Shown here piece by piece: positions 7,848 to 17,358 of a stretch of 64,000 bases of DNA; within the stretch, counting starts at the first letter, position 1, and every line of letters starts with the position of its first letter. Location: assembly GCF_900637185.1 (NCBI RefSeq), contig NZ_LR134352.1, positions 496,001 to 560,000 of the forward strand, given 5' to 3'. The position numbers were made by a program, and so were the translations under genes. This DNA is from Nocardia asteroides. Its GTDB lineage: Bacteria > Actinomycetota > Actinomycetes > Mycobacteriales > Mycobacteriaceae. The notes under the pieces were generated by a model. It saw nothing but the letters and a program-made list of their open reading frames with translations, was not told where the DNA came from and ran no database searches.

Positions 7848-8966
7848 ATGAACCGATTCCTGCTGGCCCGCCCCGACGGCGTGCTGCGCGCGGCGGGCGT
7901 GCGCGCCGGCTACCCCGACCCGCGCCAGGCGGTCGACGCGCTGCGCCGGTGGCGCGAGGCGTCGGGCGGCGGAGCCGGGCCGCGGCTGATCGTCGGCGCG
8001 CTGCCGTTCGACCCGCGCGAACCGGCCGCCCTGTGGCAGCCCGAATCCGCGCTGCACACGGCCGGTCCGTGGCGACCCGCCGCGCTGCCGCCGCTGCCCG
8101 CCGTCCGCGTGGTGGCCGAGGAGCCCTCGGCGGCCGAGCATGTCGCCCGGGTGGCGAAGCTGGTCGAGCAGCTCGGCGATCCGGCGGGCGAACTGCGCAA
8201 GGTGGTGGCCGCGCGCACGCTGGTGGTCGAGGCCGACGAACCGCTCGATCCGGAAGTGGTGGCCGCTCAGCTACTGACCCGTCATCCCGGCGCCAATGTC
8301 TACGGCGTCGACCTCACCGCCGCGGGCCGCCCGGGCGAAACCCTGCTCGGGGCAACGCCGGAGGTCCTCGTCGCGCGGCACGGCCGACACGTGAGCCTGC
8401 ACCCGCTGGCGGGCACGCTGCCCCGGCTCACCGACCCCGACGCCGACGCCGCACAGGCCGGGGAACTGTTGTCCAGCACGAAGAACCACGACGAACACCG
8501 CTTCGTGGTGGACTGGATCCGCGAACGGCTGAGCCCCGTCTGCGCCGAACTGAGCATCCCCGACGCGCCCGAACTGCTGAGTACCGAACAGGTCTGGCAT
8601 CTGGCCACGCCGATCCACGGCGTCCTGCGCGACCCGGCGACCACCGCGCTGGAACTGGCGCTGCTGCTGCACCCCACACCCGCCGTCAACGGGACGCCGT
8701 TCGACGCCGCGCTCACCGCGATCACCGCGGCCGAACCGCGGCGCGGTTTCTACGGCGGCGCGGTCGGCTGGTGCGCCGACGACGGCGACGGCGAGTGGGT
8801 CGTCGCCATCCGCGGCGCCGAACTCTCGGCCGACGGCCGCACCCTGCGGGCGAGCGCGGGCGGCGGCATCGTCGCGGCCTCCGATCCCCGCGCCGAGCTG
8901 GCCGAGACCACCGCGAAGTTCCGCACGCTGCTCGGCGCGCTGCGTTGCGAAGTGCCCGAACACTGA
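7848..8966 (+). CDS. Isochorismate synthase
   Basis: A 372-residue chorismate-binding enzyme (EntC/DhbC/MenF type). Family motifs in order are LLGATPEVLVARHG, SLHPLAGTLPRL, STKNHDEHRFVVDWIRE, TPAVNGTPFDAAL and GFYGGAVGWC, ending with LRASAGGGIVAASDPRAE. It converts chorismate to isochorismate, the precursor of salicylate siderophores such as nocobactin-type compounds, or of menaquinone. No siderophore or menaquinone gene is adjacent, so the pathway cannot be decided. I start at ATG 7848 because the upstream frame has no ribosome site and a TATGGT hexamer (7833-7838) sits 9 nt before it. Confidence 0.9.
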   Translation: MNRFLLARPDGVLRAAGVRAGYPDPRQAVDALRRWREASGGGAGPRLIVGALPFDPREPAALWQPESALHTAGPWRPAALPPLPAVRVVAEEPSAAEHVARVAKLVEQLGDPAGELRKVVAARTLVVEADEPLDPEVVAAQLLTRHPGANVYGVDLTAAGRPGETLLGATPEVLVARHGRHVSLHPLAGTLPRLTDPDADAAQAGELLSSTKNHDEHRFVVDWIRERLSPVCAELSIPDAPELLSTEQVWHLATPIHGVLRDPATTALELALLLHPTPAVNGTPFDAALTAITAAEPRRGFYGGAVGWCADDGDGEWVVAIRGAELSADGRTLRASAGGGIVAASDPRAELAETTAKFRTLLGALRCEVPEH

Positions 8967-9033
8967 CCCGGGGCCGCGCACCTGCTAGGTTGACCGGAGA
9001 ACCACCCCGACGTCGAGCGTATTGGAGTGCGCG

Positions 9034-9204
9034 ATGAAGTTTGCTGTTCCGGCTGTTGCCAGCGCGGTCGGCGGCGCCCTGTTGAGCGCAATCGCCGTCT
9101 TCGCGATCACGGCCGCGGTACAGCAGAACACGGCGCCCTCGATCGACCGCAGCGGTGACAAGGATTCCTCGCTGCTCAACGCTCCTGAATACGGCAGCCG
9201 CTGA
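9034..9204 (+). CDS. DUF2613 small membrane/secreted protein
   Basis: A 56-residue protein, MKFAVPAVASAVGGALLSAI and so on: an N-terminal hydrophobic segment (residues 4-29) followed by a short polar tail ending APEYGSR. This is the DUF2613 pattern seen next to aftD in mycobacteria (Rv0236A position). GGAG lies six bases before ATG 9034, and a -10-like TAGGTT is at 8986-8991. The C-terminal part is overlapped by the presumed aftD start, suggesting translational coupling. Its role is unknown; co-conservation with AftD suggests a membrane partner. Confidence 0.85.
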   Translation: MKFAVPAVASAVGGALLSAIAVFAITAAVQQNTAPSIDRSGDKDSSLLNAPEYGSR

Positions 9205-12200
9205 GTCCGACGCCCGCGCGTCACGCCCCCGAGCGGGGCACCCGGACACGGCTCCACTGGGTTGGCGCTGGTTCGTCGGCACGGTCGTAGCCGCCTTCGT
9301 CCTGACGTTCGCGCAGGCGCCAGGGCTCACCGTCGCGGACACCAAGTACGACCTCGCGCAGAATCCGCTCGGATTCCTCGCGCGGGCATCGCATCTGTGG
9401 AGCAGTCAGGCTCCGATGGGCCAGGTGCAGAACCAGGCCTACGGCTACTTCTTCCCGCACGGCACGTTCTTCTCGATCGGTCATCTGCTGCAGCTGCCCG
9501 CCTGGGTGACCCAGCGGATCTGGTGGGCGCTGCTGCTGCTGGCCGGGTTCTGGGGCGTGGTCAAGCTCTGCGAGACCCTGGGGATCGGCGCGCGCGGGTC
9601 GCGAGTCATCGCGGGTATCGCCTTCGCGCTGTCCCCGCGCGTGCTCACCACCCTCGGTTCGATCTCCTCGGAGACGCTGCCGATGATGCTGGCGCCGTGG
9701 GTACTGCTGGCGCCCGCCGCGCTCGGCACGGCCGTGCGGCGCAGGCGCGGCGGCCCGCTGTCACCGGCGGGCAGTGCGCTGGCACTGGCGCTGATGGGCT
9801 CGGTGAACGCCGTCGCGACGGTGGCCGCGTTCCTGCCCGCGGCCCTGTGGTGGGCCTCCTACCGGCCCAATCGACGCTGGTGGCGGTTCACCGCCGCGTG
9901 GATTCCGCTGCTGGTGCTGGCGACGTTCTGGTGGGTCGTGCCGCTGCTGCTGCTCGGCAAGGTGAGCCCGCCGTTCCTGGACTACATCGAGTCGTCCGGG
10001 GTGACCACGCAGTGGGCCTCGCTGAGCGAGGTGCTGCGCGGCACCGACAGCTGGACGCCGTTCGTCTCGCCCGAGCGCATCGCGGGCGCGGTCCTGGTGA
10101 CCCAGCCCGCCGCCGTCCTCGCCACCGGGCTGCTGGCCGCGGCGGGCATGGCCGGGCTGGCGCGCTCGTCCATGCCGTATCGCGGCCGGTTCGCGCTGAT
10201 CCTGTGCGTCGGGCTGGCCGGGATCTGCGCGGGCTATGTCGGTGAGCTGGGTGGACCGTTCGCCGAGTCGGTGCGGGTGTTCCTCGACTCGGGCGGCGCG
10301 CCGCTGCGCAACGTGCACAAGCTGGAGCCGCTGATCCGGCTGCCGCTGGTGATCGGGCTGGCCCACCTGCTCGGCCGGGTCGCCCTGCCCGCCTCGGTGC
10401 CGCTGCGCGAGTGGCGCGACAGCTTCGCCCACCCCGAGCGCGACCGGCTCGTCGCGGTGGCCGCGCTGATCCTGGCCGCGCTCACCCTGGCCACCTCACT
10501 GGCCTGGACCGGCAGGCTCGCGCCGCGCGGCGCCTACGACCGGGTGCCCGCGTACTGGACCGACACCGCCGAATGGCTGGCCGACAACGCCGCCGACACC
10601 CGCGCGCTCGTCGTGCCTGGCGCGCCTTTCGGCAGCCAGATCTGGGGACTCACTCGCGACGAACCGCTCCAGGCGCTGGCGAGCACGCCGTGGGCTGTGC
10701 GCGACTCGGTGCCCCTGAACCCGCCGGGCACCATCCGCGCGATGGACTCGGTGCAGCGGCTGATCGCCGACGGCAGGCCGTCGACCGGCCTGGCCGCCAC
10801 CCTCGCCGACCAGGGCATCGGCGTCCTGGTGCTGCGCAACGACCTCGACCCGGAGACCTCGCGCTCTACCCGCCCGATGCTGGCGCACCGCGCCATCGAG
10901 GGCTCGCCCGGCCTGCGCAAAGTCGCCGAATTCGGTGCGCTGATCGGGCCGCGCGCGGCCGACGCCGGCCTGGTCGTCGACAACGATCTGCAACCCGCCT
11001 ACCCCGCGATCGAGATCTACCGGGTGGACGTGCCCGGCCCCGGGACCCCCACCGAGGTGCGCGGCGGCACCGGTGCCCCGCCCGGATTCCCCGGCGCGTA
11101 CACGGTCCCGCTCGACGCGGTGCCGGTGGTCCAGGGCGGCCCCGAAGTGCTGGAGCGGGTCCGGCGCGGCACCGGAAACCCCACGGCCCCGGTGCTGCTC
11201 ACGGCCGATGCCGCCCGGGCAGGCCTGCCCCCGCAGCCGACGCTGATCACCGACACGCCGATGGATCGCGAGTCCGATTTCGGCCGGGTGGACAACCACA
11301 ACTCCGCGATCCGCGCCGCCGACGACGCGCGGCGCACGCACAACCTGGTCCCCGACTATCCGGTCGACGGCACCCCACTGGTCCAGGGCGAATGGTCCGG
11401 CGCGAAAGTCACCGCGTCGAGTTCGGCGGCCGACGCCACCCAGATCGGCGGCGCCGCGCCCGGCAGTTCCACCGCCGCCGCGGTCGACGGCGACCCGAGC
11501 ACCGCGTGGATCAGCAACGGTGCCGAATCCGCACTCGGCCAGTGGATCCGGCTCGACCTCGACCAGTCGATCACCACCGGCTCGCTGCGCTTCACCACCA
11601 CGGCGGCCGCGCTGGGCGATCCGGTGAAGTGGGTGGAGGTCCGCACCGCCCGCGGCACGGTCTCGACCCGGATCACCGAACCCGGTGCGCCCGCGACGGT
11701 CGCGTTGCCCGCGGGCAAGACCGACTGGGTGATGATCACCGCCGCGCGCACCGAAACCGGAACCGCCGGTGGACAGTTCGGGATCAGCGAACTCACCCTC
11801 GACGACTACACCGTGCGTGACGCGCCGGTGCGGGTCGACATCAGGCACCGCGTGGTCCTCCCCGACGTGCCCACGGGCACCACCGTCACCGGCTGGGACC
11901 TCGGCCAGGAATTCCCCGGGCGCAGTGCCTGTTTCGACGGCCCCGACCGGGTGCACTGCAGCAAGGGACTCGGCCTGCCCGCCGAGGAACCCGGCGTCTT
12001 CGGCCGCACCCTCGCCGTCCCCGAGCCGCTCACGGTGGGCACCGACCTGACCGTGCGCACCCGGCCCGGCCCGGCGCTGGAGGCCCTGCTCACCGACCAC
12101 ACCCGGCCGGTGGCGCGCGGCAAGGCCGACGTCGGAGACCTGCGCGGCGCCGCCTTCGCGGCCACCGACGGCGACCCGAAGACCACCTGGACCGCCCCGG

Positions 12201-13393
12201 AGGACACCGTCCGCAGCCCGGCGGGCGGCAAACCGACGCTGGTACTGGAACTCCCGGAACCGGTCGAGGTGACCGGCCTCGACCTCACCACCGCGCTCGG
12301 TGGCCTGCCCGCGACCGCCACCGCCGTCGCGGTGAATCTCGGCAACGGCCCCCAGGTGCGCGAGCTGCCCGAGCGCGACCACGGCGAACCGGCGCGAATC
12401 TCGCTGTACCCCACCGTCACCGATCGCGTCGAGATCAGCATCCAGAGCTGGAACGAGGTGCTCGACCGCACCGCGCTCGGGTTCGTGCTCACCCAGCCCA
12501 CCGGACTGGCCGAGGTGGAGGTGCTCGGCCCCGAGTATCCCGAGCACGCCCCGGGCGACCGGCCGGTCACCATCGGGTGCGCGGACGGACCGGTCATCGC
12601 GATCGGTGGCCGCACCGTGCACACCACGATCACCGCCACCGCCGACGAACTCCGCTCCGGCGCACCGGTTTCCGCCACCGCCTGTCCGGAGGACGCGGCC
12701 GACGTGGAACTGCTGCCCGGGCACCCCGATCTCACCGTCGCGCCCACCGAGCTGTTCACCGTCGACCGGCTGCGGCTGGTGCGCACCGACCCGATCGCGC
12801 CGGGACCGGCCGCCCCTGGCACCCAGCTGCTCGTGCTCCCGCTGAGCACGAACGTCGGGTGGCAGGCGCACACCGCCGACGGCACCGAACTGGACCCGGT
12901 GGTGGTCGACGGCTGGCAGCAGGCGTGGGTGGTCCCGGCGGGCACCACCGGGCAGATCACCGTCTCGTTCCCGGCCGACCGCTGGTACCGGCTCGCCATC
13001 TTCGGCGGCCTGCTGCTGCTCATCCCGCTGCTCGTGCTGGCTTTCCCGCGTCGACGTCCGGCGCCCGAGCACGGGCCCGCGCCGGTGCCGTGGAACGGGC
13101 GCGTGGTCGCCGCGGCGGGGCTGACCGGTGCGATCTTCGTCGTGTCCGGGCCGTTCGGTGTGGTGTGCACGGTCCTCGGCCTGGCGGGCAGCTGGTGGCG
13201 GCCCGCGCTGACCGCCAGGATCCTGCCGTGGGCGGCCGGGCTCGGGACGGTGACCTCGGCGGCGGTGCTGTCGACCGGGACGTGGCGCTCGGGCACCACC
13301 TACATGGGTGGCTCGCTGTGGGCGCAGGCGCCCGCCGTCATCGCGGTGGTCGCGGTCGGGATCGCGGCGCTACCGCGCCGGCGCGGAAACTGA
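9155..13393 (+). CDS. aftD: Alpha-(1->3)-arabinofuranosyltransferase AftD
   Basis: A 1412-residue GT-C membrane enzyme, the usual AftD size (about 1,400). The first transmembrane helix (residues 38-52) leads to an exported loop with the conserved acidic pair ADTKYDL (Asp62, Asp66). Many more helices follow to about residue 470, then a periplasmic part with discoidin-like carbohydrate-binding modules (AVDGDPSTAWISNG near 780, ATDGDPKTTWTAPE near 1005) and C-terminal helices from about 1280. It transfers arabinofuranose from decaprenyl-phosphoarabinose to arabinogalactan or lipoarabinomannan. GTG 9155 overlaps the DUF2613 gene by 50 nt, and no better in-frame start is visible; the first ~30 residues are not hydrophobic, so the true start could be later. 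Its stop overlaps the convergent tmaT by 24 nt. Confidence 0.93.
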   Translation: MTRIPRCSTLLNTAAAESDARASRPRAGHPDTAPLGWRWFVGTVVAAFVLTFAQAPGLTVADTKYDLAQNPLGFLARASHLWSSQAPMGQVQNQAYGYFFPHGTFFSIGHLLQLPAWVTQRIWWALLLLAGFWGVVKLCETLGIGARGSRVIAGIAFALSPRVLTTLGSISSETLPMMLAPWVLLAPAALGTAVRRRRGGPLSPAGSALALALMGSVNAVATVAAFLPAALWWASYRPNRRWWRFTAAWIPLLVLATFWWVVPLLLLGKVSPPFLDYIESSGVTTQWASLSEVLRGTDSWTPFVSPERIAGAVLVTQPAAVLATGLLAAAGMAGLARSSMPYRGRFALILCVGLAGICAGYVGELGGPFAESVRVFLDSGGAPLRNVHKLEPLIRLPLVIGLAHLLGRVALPASVPLREWRDSFAHPERDRLVAVAALILAALTLATSLAWTGRLAPRGAYDRVPAYWTDTAEWLADNAADTRALVVPGAPFGSQIWGLTRDEPLQALASTPWAVRDSVPLNPPGTIRAMDSVQRLIADGRPSTGLAATLADQGIGVLVLRNDLDPETSRSTRPMLAHRAIEGSPGLRKVAEFGALIGPRAADAGLVVDNDLQPAYPAIEIYRVDVPGPGTPTEVRGGTGAPPGFPGAYTVPLDAVPVVQGGPEVLERVRRGTGNPTAPVLLTADAARAGLPPQPTLITDTPMDRESDFGRVDNHNSAIRAADDARRTHNLVPDYPVDGTPLVQGEWSGAKVTASSSAADATQIGGAAPGSSTAAAVDGDPSTAWISNGAESALGQWIRLDLDQSITTGSLRFTTTAAALGDPVKWVEVRTARGTVSTRITEPGAPATVALPAGKTDWVMITAARTETGTAGGQFGISELTLDDYTVRDAPVRVDIRHRVVLPDVPTGTTVTGWDLGQEFPGRSACFDGPDRVHCSKGLGLPAEEPGVFGRTLAVPEPLTVGTDLTVRTRPGPALEALLTDHTRPVARGKADVGDLRGAAFAATDGDPKTTWTAPEDTVRSPAGGKPTLVLELPEPVEVTGLDLTTALGGLPATATAVAVNLGNGPQVRELPERDHGEPARISLYPTVTDRVEISIQSWNEVLDRTALGFVLTQPTGLAEVEVLGPEYPEHAPGDRPVTIGCADGPVIAIGGRTVHTTITATADELRSGAPVSATACPEDAADVELLPGHPDLTVAPTELFTVDRLRLVRTDPIAPGPAAPGTQLLVLPLSTNVGWQAHTADGTELDPVVVDGWQQAWVVPAGTTGQITVSFPADRWYRLAIFGGLLLLIPLLVLAFPRRRPAPEHGPAPVPWNGRVVAAAGLTGAIFVVSGPFGVVCTVLGLAGSWWRPALTARILPWAAGLGTVTSAAVLSTGTWRSGTTYMGGSLWAQAPAVIAVVAVGIAALPRRRGN

Positions 13394-14554
13394 CTCGGTC
13401 CGCTCGGCCTTGCGGGCGGCGGCGGCCTGGTCCCAGCGCCGGGCCAGGCGCCGAGCGGGATCCTCCACCAGGGCGAAGCTCGCGGCGGCCAGCGGCATCG
13501 TCAGCGCGGTGGTGAGCACGAGGACGTAGAGGAAGTGCCCGCTGAACGGCAACACGCCGAACACCGGGAACACCGTGGTGAGCAGCACCAGATGCCACAG
13601 GAAGATGCCGTAGGACCAGCGGCCGATGGTGGCCGCGGTCGCCGACTCCAGCCAGCGATGCGGTGGGGCGTCGGCGTGCCGGAACACCAGCGGCGCGAGC
13701 AGGCCGAACCCGATGACCATGCCGAGCAGCATCTTCATCGCGTACTGCCACGGCTGGGCGCGCTCCAGCCCGGCGGGCCCGCCGAACTCGGTGGCCGAGA
13801 CCAGGAACGCCGCCAGCGCGATCGCCCACATCAGCGGCTGACTGGCCAGCGCGCGGTAGAACCGGGTGTCGCGCACCTGATAGATCAGCTCGGCGAGCAG
13901 CATGCCCGCCGCGAACCACGGCAGATAACCGGGGAGCCAGTTGTCGGCGTGGATGGCATCCGGTGTCGGCACCGGCCACAGATTCCAGGTGAGGGTCACA
14001 GCGATCAGCGCGCAGATCGCCGGCACCCGCCACCGCGCCGCCGGACCGCGCAGCCGCACGACCGCCCAGGCCAGCAGCGGCAGCACCAGGTAGAACGCCA
14101 CCTCCACCGACAGGCTCCACATCTGGGTGAGGCCCTCGGTGAGCGTCAGCGGGACGAACACCTGCAGCAGGAACAGGTTCGACACCCACACCCGCAGGTT
14201 GGCCGACTGCGCCGCGCCGGGCAGCAACAGCAGCACGAACACCACCACCACCCAGTAGGCGGGGATGATGCGCATCAGGCGATGCAGCAGGTAGCGGGTG
14301 GTCGACGGCACGCTGCCGAGCCCGCGGGCGGCCGCCGCGTGCGGACGCCACAGCAGATAACCCGACAGCGCGAAGAACACCGCGACCGCCATGTCGAAGC
14401 GTTCCAGGATCGGGCCGAGCACCGTGATCCCGCCCGCTCCGGTCTGGAAGGCGACGTGGGTCAACAGCACGCCGAGTGCCGCCATCCCACGCATGCCCTC
14501 GAGGGCTGGATTGAAGGCGCGGGGTGTCGGAACGGGGGCACTGGCGGTCGTCAT
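13370..14554 (-). CDS. tmaT: Membrane acyltransferase, TmaT-like trehalose mycolate acetyltransferase
   Basis: A 394-residue acyltransferase-3 (OafA type) with about ten transmembrane helices. It opens FNPALEGMRGMAALGVLLTH, containing the R-G-x-A and catalytic His characteristic of the family; the ALSGYLLWRP motif follows. By position (between aftD and the DUF3068 gene, on the opposite strand) it corresponds to Rv0228 and C. glutamicum TmaT, which acetylates the mycolate of trehalose monomycolate to allow MmpL-dependent export. ATG 14554 is chosen because the longer frame adds a non-conserved polar stretch. The specific substrate is inferred from synteny; the fold is seen directly. Confidence 0.82.
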   Translation of the reverse strand: MTTASAPVPTPRAFNPALEGMRGMAALGVLLTHVAFQTGAGGITVLGPILERFDMAVAVFFALSGYLLWRPHAAAARGLGSVPSTTRYLLHRLMRIIPAYWVVVVFVLLLLPGAAQSANLRVWVSNLFLLQVFVPLTLTEGLTQMWSLSVEVAFYLVLPLLAWAVVRLRGPAARWRVPAICALIAVTLTWNLWPVPTPDAIHADNWLPGYLPWFAAGMLLAELIYQVRDTRFYRALASQPLMWAIALAAFLVSATEFGGPAGLERAQPWQYAMKMLLGMVIGFGLLAPLVFRHADAPPHRWLESATAATIGRWSYGIFLWHLVLLTTVFPVFGVLPFSGHFLYVLVLTTALTMPLAAASFALVEDPARRLARRWDQAAAARKAERTESVSAPAR

Positions 14555-14700
14555 CGGGTTCCAGTGTGCCCCGTCGGCGATTTCCCGGGCGCACCACGGC
14601 ACTCGAAGTGGTCGGGCTGTTAGTGTCGGGGCTCACGAGGGCCTAGGGTGCTTTACCAGACCACCGGAGGATCCGTGTTCGAACGACGAGGAGAGTTTGC

Positions 14701-15900
14701 ATGGCACTGAGTGCCGGTACCAGAAGGACGGTCGCCTGCGTGCTCGTGGGTCTGGGCGCGGCATTACTCGTCGCCGCGCTGATGATCCCCACCTACACCG
14801 TGAGCAAGGTGGCCAAGACTCCGCTCGACCTCGAGATCACGACGATCGCCGAGAGTCAGAAGGGGGAGGACAGCCTCGTCCTCGACTCCAAGTCCCTGAC
14901 CCAGGGCGACGGCCCGGCCGTCGTCAACAAGGACGTGCCGCTGATCTCGCAGCGCTTCGTCACCGTCGAGGAGCCCTCCGACGCCGACGAGATGACGCTG
15001 CAGGCGGGCCAGACCCTGCGCCGCACCGACGTGCAGGGCGACACCGGCCTGCTCACCGCCACCATCGACCGGGTCACCATCGACCGCGTCGACGGCATGC
15101 CGGTGGACACCGAGCCCAACGGCTCGATCGCGGTCACCGTCAACAAGGACGGCAGCGTCATGGAGCCGGTGCAGCACACCGGCCTCGGCTACCGCTTCCC
15201 GATCGGCACCGAGAAGAAGACGTACCCCTACTTCGACATCAACGTGCGCAAGTCCTTCGACGCGAACTTCATCGAAGAGACCGAGATCAACAACACCAAG
15301 GTCTACCACTTCCAGATGACCGCGCCGGTCACCAGCACCTGGGACGTCGTGCAGTCGCCGACCAACCGGCTGACCCTGCCCGCGGCGAAGTGGGGCGTCA
15401 CCGACGTGCCCGCCGACCAGCCCGTCACGATGACCCGCTTCTACACCAACGTGCGTGACCTGTGGGTGGAGCCGGAGACCGGCACCGTCATCAAGGGCGG
15501 CGAGTCGATCCACCTGTTCTACGGCCGCGCCGCGGACAAGCCCGAGGTGACCGCGCTCAAGTCGCACATCGTCTTCGACGAGGCCACCGTGGAGTCGCAG
15601 ATCGCGATCGCCAAGGAGAACACCGACAAGCTGTCGCTGTTCGGTCGCGTCGTCCCGATCGTGCTCGGTGTCCTCGGCGTCATCGCCCTGCTGGCCGGCC
15701 TGTTCCTCGGCCTGCGCGGCGGCAGCGCACCGGCTCACGCGTCCCCGCGCGGCGGCGGTCGTCCGACGCCGGCGCCCACCGCGGCCCCCGACAACTCGGG
15801 CGCCACCAGCTGGGACGCCGACGACGCGCCGACCACGCAGTTCCCGCGTGGTGACTACGACGGGCCCACCGAACAGATCGACATCGAGAAGCGTCCCTGA
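14701..15900 (+). CDS. DUF3068 (PorA-family-like) membrane protein
   Basis: 399 residues with an N-terminal transmembrane helix (about 10-32, VACVLVGLGAALLVAALMIP), a ~270-residue extracytoplasmic domain and a second helix near 320-340 (VVPIVLGVLGVIALLAGLFLG). A short cytoplasmic tail rich in Pro, Asp and Thr closes it. This is the DUF3068 architecture of Rv0227c. The exported domain carries conserved pieces such as GYRFPIGTEKKTYPYFD and TFYTNVRD-like RFYTNVRDLWVEPETG. GAGGAGAG precedes the ATG. The gene is embedded among mycolate-transport and arabinan genes, so an envelope role is likely, but the biochemical activity is unknown. A strong hairpin follows the stop. Confidence 0.85.
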   Translation: MALSAGTRRTVACVLVGLGAALLVAALMIPTYTVSKVAKTPLDLEITTIAESQKGEDSLVLDSKSLTQGDGPAVVNKDVPLISQRFVTVEEPSDADEMTLQAGQTLRRTDVQGDTGLLTATIDRVTIDRVDGMPVDTEPNGSIAVTVNKDGSVMEPVQHTGLGYRFPIGTEKKTYPYFDINVRKSFDANFIEETEINNTKVYHFQMTAPVTSTWDVVQSPTNRLTLPAAKWGVTDVPADQPVTMTRFYTNVRDLWVEPETGTVIKGGESIHLFYGRAADKPEVTALKSHIVFDEATVESQIAIAKENTDKLSLFGRVVPIVLGVLGVIALLAGLFLGLRGGSAPAHASPRGGGRPTPAPTAAPDNSGATSWDADDAPTTQFPRGDYDGPTEQIDIEKRP

Positions 15901-15914
15901 CGCTCGCCAGCTCC

Positions 15915-15951
15915 GACAGCGGCCCCGGTCAATGCGACCGGGGCCGCTGTC
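15915..15951. terminator. Bidirectional terminator between DUF3068 gene and flippase gene
   Basis: A perfect 16-bp stem, GACAGCGGCCCCGGTC and GACCGGGGCCGCTGTC, around the loop AATGC. It serves two convergent genes. Confidence 0.85.
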
Positions 15952-15971
15952 GTCGGCGGAGCTTCCGGGCG

Positions 15972-17231
15972 CTAGGTGGCGACGCCGCCCGCCATCGCCG
16001 GCGCCGGGCCCTGGGGCGCGCCCCGCGCGGCCGTGCGCAGGACGACGACCGCGACGATCGTGGTGGTCACGGCGGCGACCGAGACGGCGGTGGTGATCAG
16101 GGAGCCGATCGAGCGGGCGAAGGCGAGCATCAGCGTCACCTCGACGACGAGGCCGACCCAGGTGACCGCGGCGAGCGCGGTGCGCTCCACCGCGATGGCC
16201 GACAGCAGGGCGCCCTGCAACACCGCGAGAATCGCGCCGTGCAGGGCGAACAGCCACAGCAGGCCCTGGATGGGCGCGTAGTCCTGACCCGCGAACAGCG
16301 GGGCGAGCGGAGCGGCGAGGGCGGCGCCGAGCACCGCGACCACGCCGATGATCGACAGCACCGAGAGCGCGTCGCGGATCGCGCGCGCCGAATGCGTGGG
16401 CTGGGCCATCCGCGGATACAGCACCACGCCGACCGCCTGCGGCAGCCAGAAGGCGATCTTCGTCGCGATGGTGCCGAGCGAGTAGCGGCTGGCGTCGACG
16501 TCGTCGAGCACCATGCGGACCACGATCAAGTCGGCCGAGGACAGGGCCATCAACGCGGCCTGCACCTGCACCGCACGCAATACCGGCAGGACGCCGATGG
16601 TCCGGGCCCGGTCCGGCGAGTCCGGTCCGGCCGCGCCGGGGCCGGTGCGGGCGGCCGTCTTCGACGCGATCCGGCCCGCGACGACAGCCGCGCAGACGAT
16701 GCCCGCCGCGCCCGCCCACAGCGCGCCCGCCGCACCACCGCCGAGGGCGAGCGCGAGCAGCGCGGGCGCGACGCGGGCCGTACCCGCCATCGCCAGTACC
16801 GCGGCCAGTGCGCGGAAGTGATTGCCGCCCTGCAGAATTCCCTGCTCACCCGAGAGCACCACCAGCGCGGGCGCGGCACCGAGGGCAGCGGCGGCCGCCC
16901 ACACGCCGACGTGCAACAGCCCGGCGACCACGGGCACCAGCACCACGGCGACCGCGGCGACCAGGGCGGCGCACCGCCACTGCATCGACCGCACCGCGCG
17001 CAGATCCGCGCCGTGCACCACCTCGCGCGCGACCACGTTCTGCATGGCCAGCGCGGGCACCGCGCACAGCAGCTGCACCGCGAGCAGGCTGGCGAACTCG
17101 CTGTACCCGGCGACGCCGAGCCAGCGGCCTGCCAGCAGTTGCAGCAGGTACCCGGCGACGTTGGCGGTCATCGCGCCTGCCGTCACCCAGGTCAGGTCGG
17201 CAACGACAGGGGGGCGACGGACCGTGGACAC
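15972..17231 (-). CDS. Polysaccharide/lipid-linked sugar flippase, MOP superfamily
   Basis: A 419-residue protein that is almost entirely transmembrane helix (about 12 segments), starting MSTVRRPPVVADLTWVTAGAM with the Wzx-like motif VAGYLLQLLAGRWLGVAGYSEFA. Inverting lipid-linked oligosaccharides across the inner membrane is the known job of such Wzx/MurJ relatives. It is convergent with the DUF3068 gene and divergent from the next large membrane protein. The start is GTG 17231 with a GAGG immediately before it, which is too close to be ideal, so the start is uncertain. I do not place a flippase at this spot in the M. tuberculosis cluster, so it is a candidate Nocardia-side insertion supplying the arabinan or glycolipid pathway. 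Confidence 0.8.
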   Translation of the reverse strand: MSTVRRPPVVADLTWVTAGAMTANVAGYLLQLLAGRWLGVAGYSEFASLLAVQLLCAVPALAMQNVVAREVVHGADLRAVRSMQWRCAALVAAVAVVLVPVVAGLLHVGVWAAAAALGAAPALVVLSGEQGILQGGNHFRALAAVLAMAGTARVAPALLALALGGGAAGALWAGAAGIVCAAVVAGRIASKTAARTGPGAAGPDSPDRARTIGVLPVLRAVQVQAALMALSSADLIVVRMVLDDVDASRYSLGTIATKIAFWLPQAVGVVLYPRMAQPTHSARAIRDALSVLSIIGVVAVLGAALAAPLAPLFAGQDYAPIQGLLWLFALHGAILAVLQGALLSAIAVERTALAAVTWVGLVVEVTLMLAFARSIGSLITTAVSVAAVTTTIVAVVVLRTAARGAPQGPAPAMAGGVAT

Positions 17232-17344
17232 GCCTCATCGTCGCACCTCGGCGCCCCGCGCATCACCGGTACCCCGAAAATGTGAGTCCGAGCGGACTCA
17301 CCTTCGCCGCGGGAGGGACCTCCCCGCCCGCGCGCCCCGGAACG

Positions 17345-17350
17345 TAAGGT
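17345..17350 (+). promoter_or_regulatory. -10 hexamer TAAGGT before the Rv0226c-like gene
   Basis: TAAGGT ends 8 nt before GTG 17359 and no Shine-Dalgarno is present, which fits a (near-)leaderless transcript and fixes the start. Confidence 0.45.
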
Positions 17351-17358
17351 GCACTGAC

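Noticed and set aside
10496..13072. 858-residue frame opposite aftD
   Set aside because: Same reason: antisense composition, no domain, while aftD is unmistakable.
16822..17358. Upstream extension of the large membrane protein frame
   Set aside because: The peptide is Arg/Pro/Ser-rich antisense shadow of the flippase; a -10 hexamer and GTG at 17359 mark the real start.
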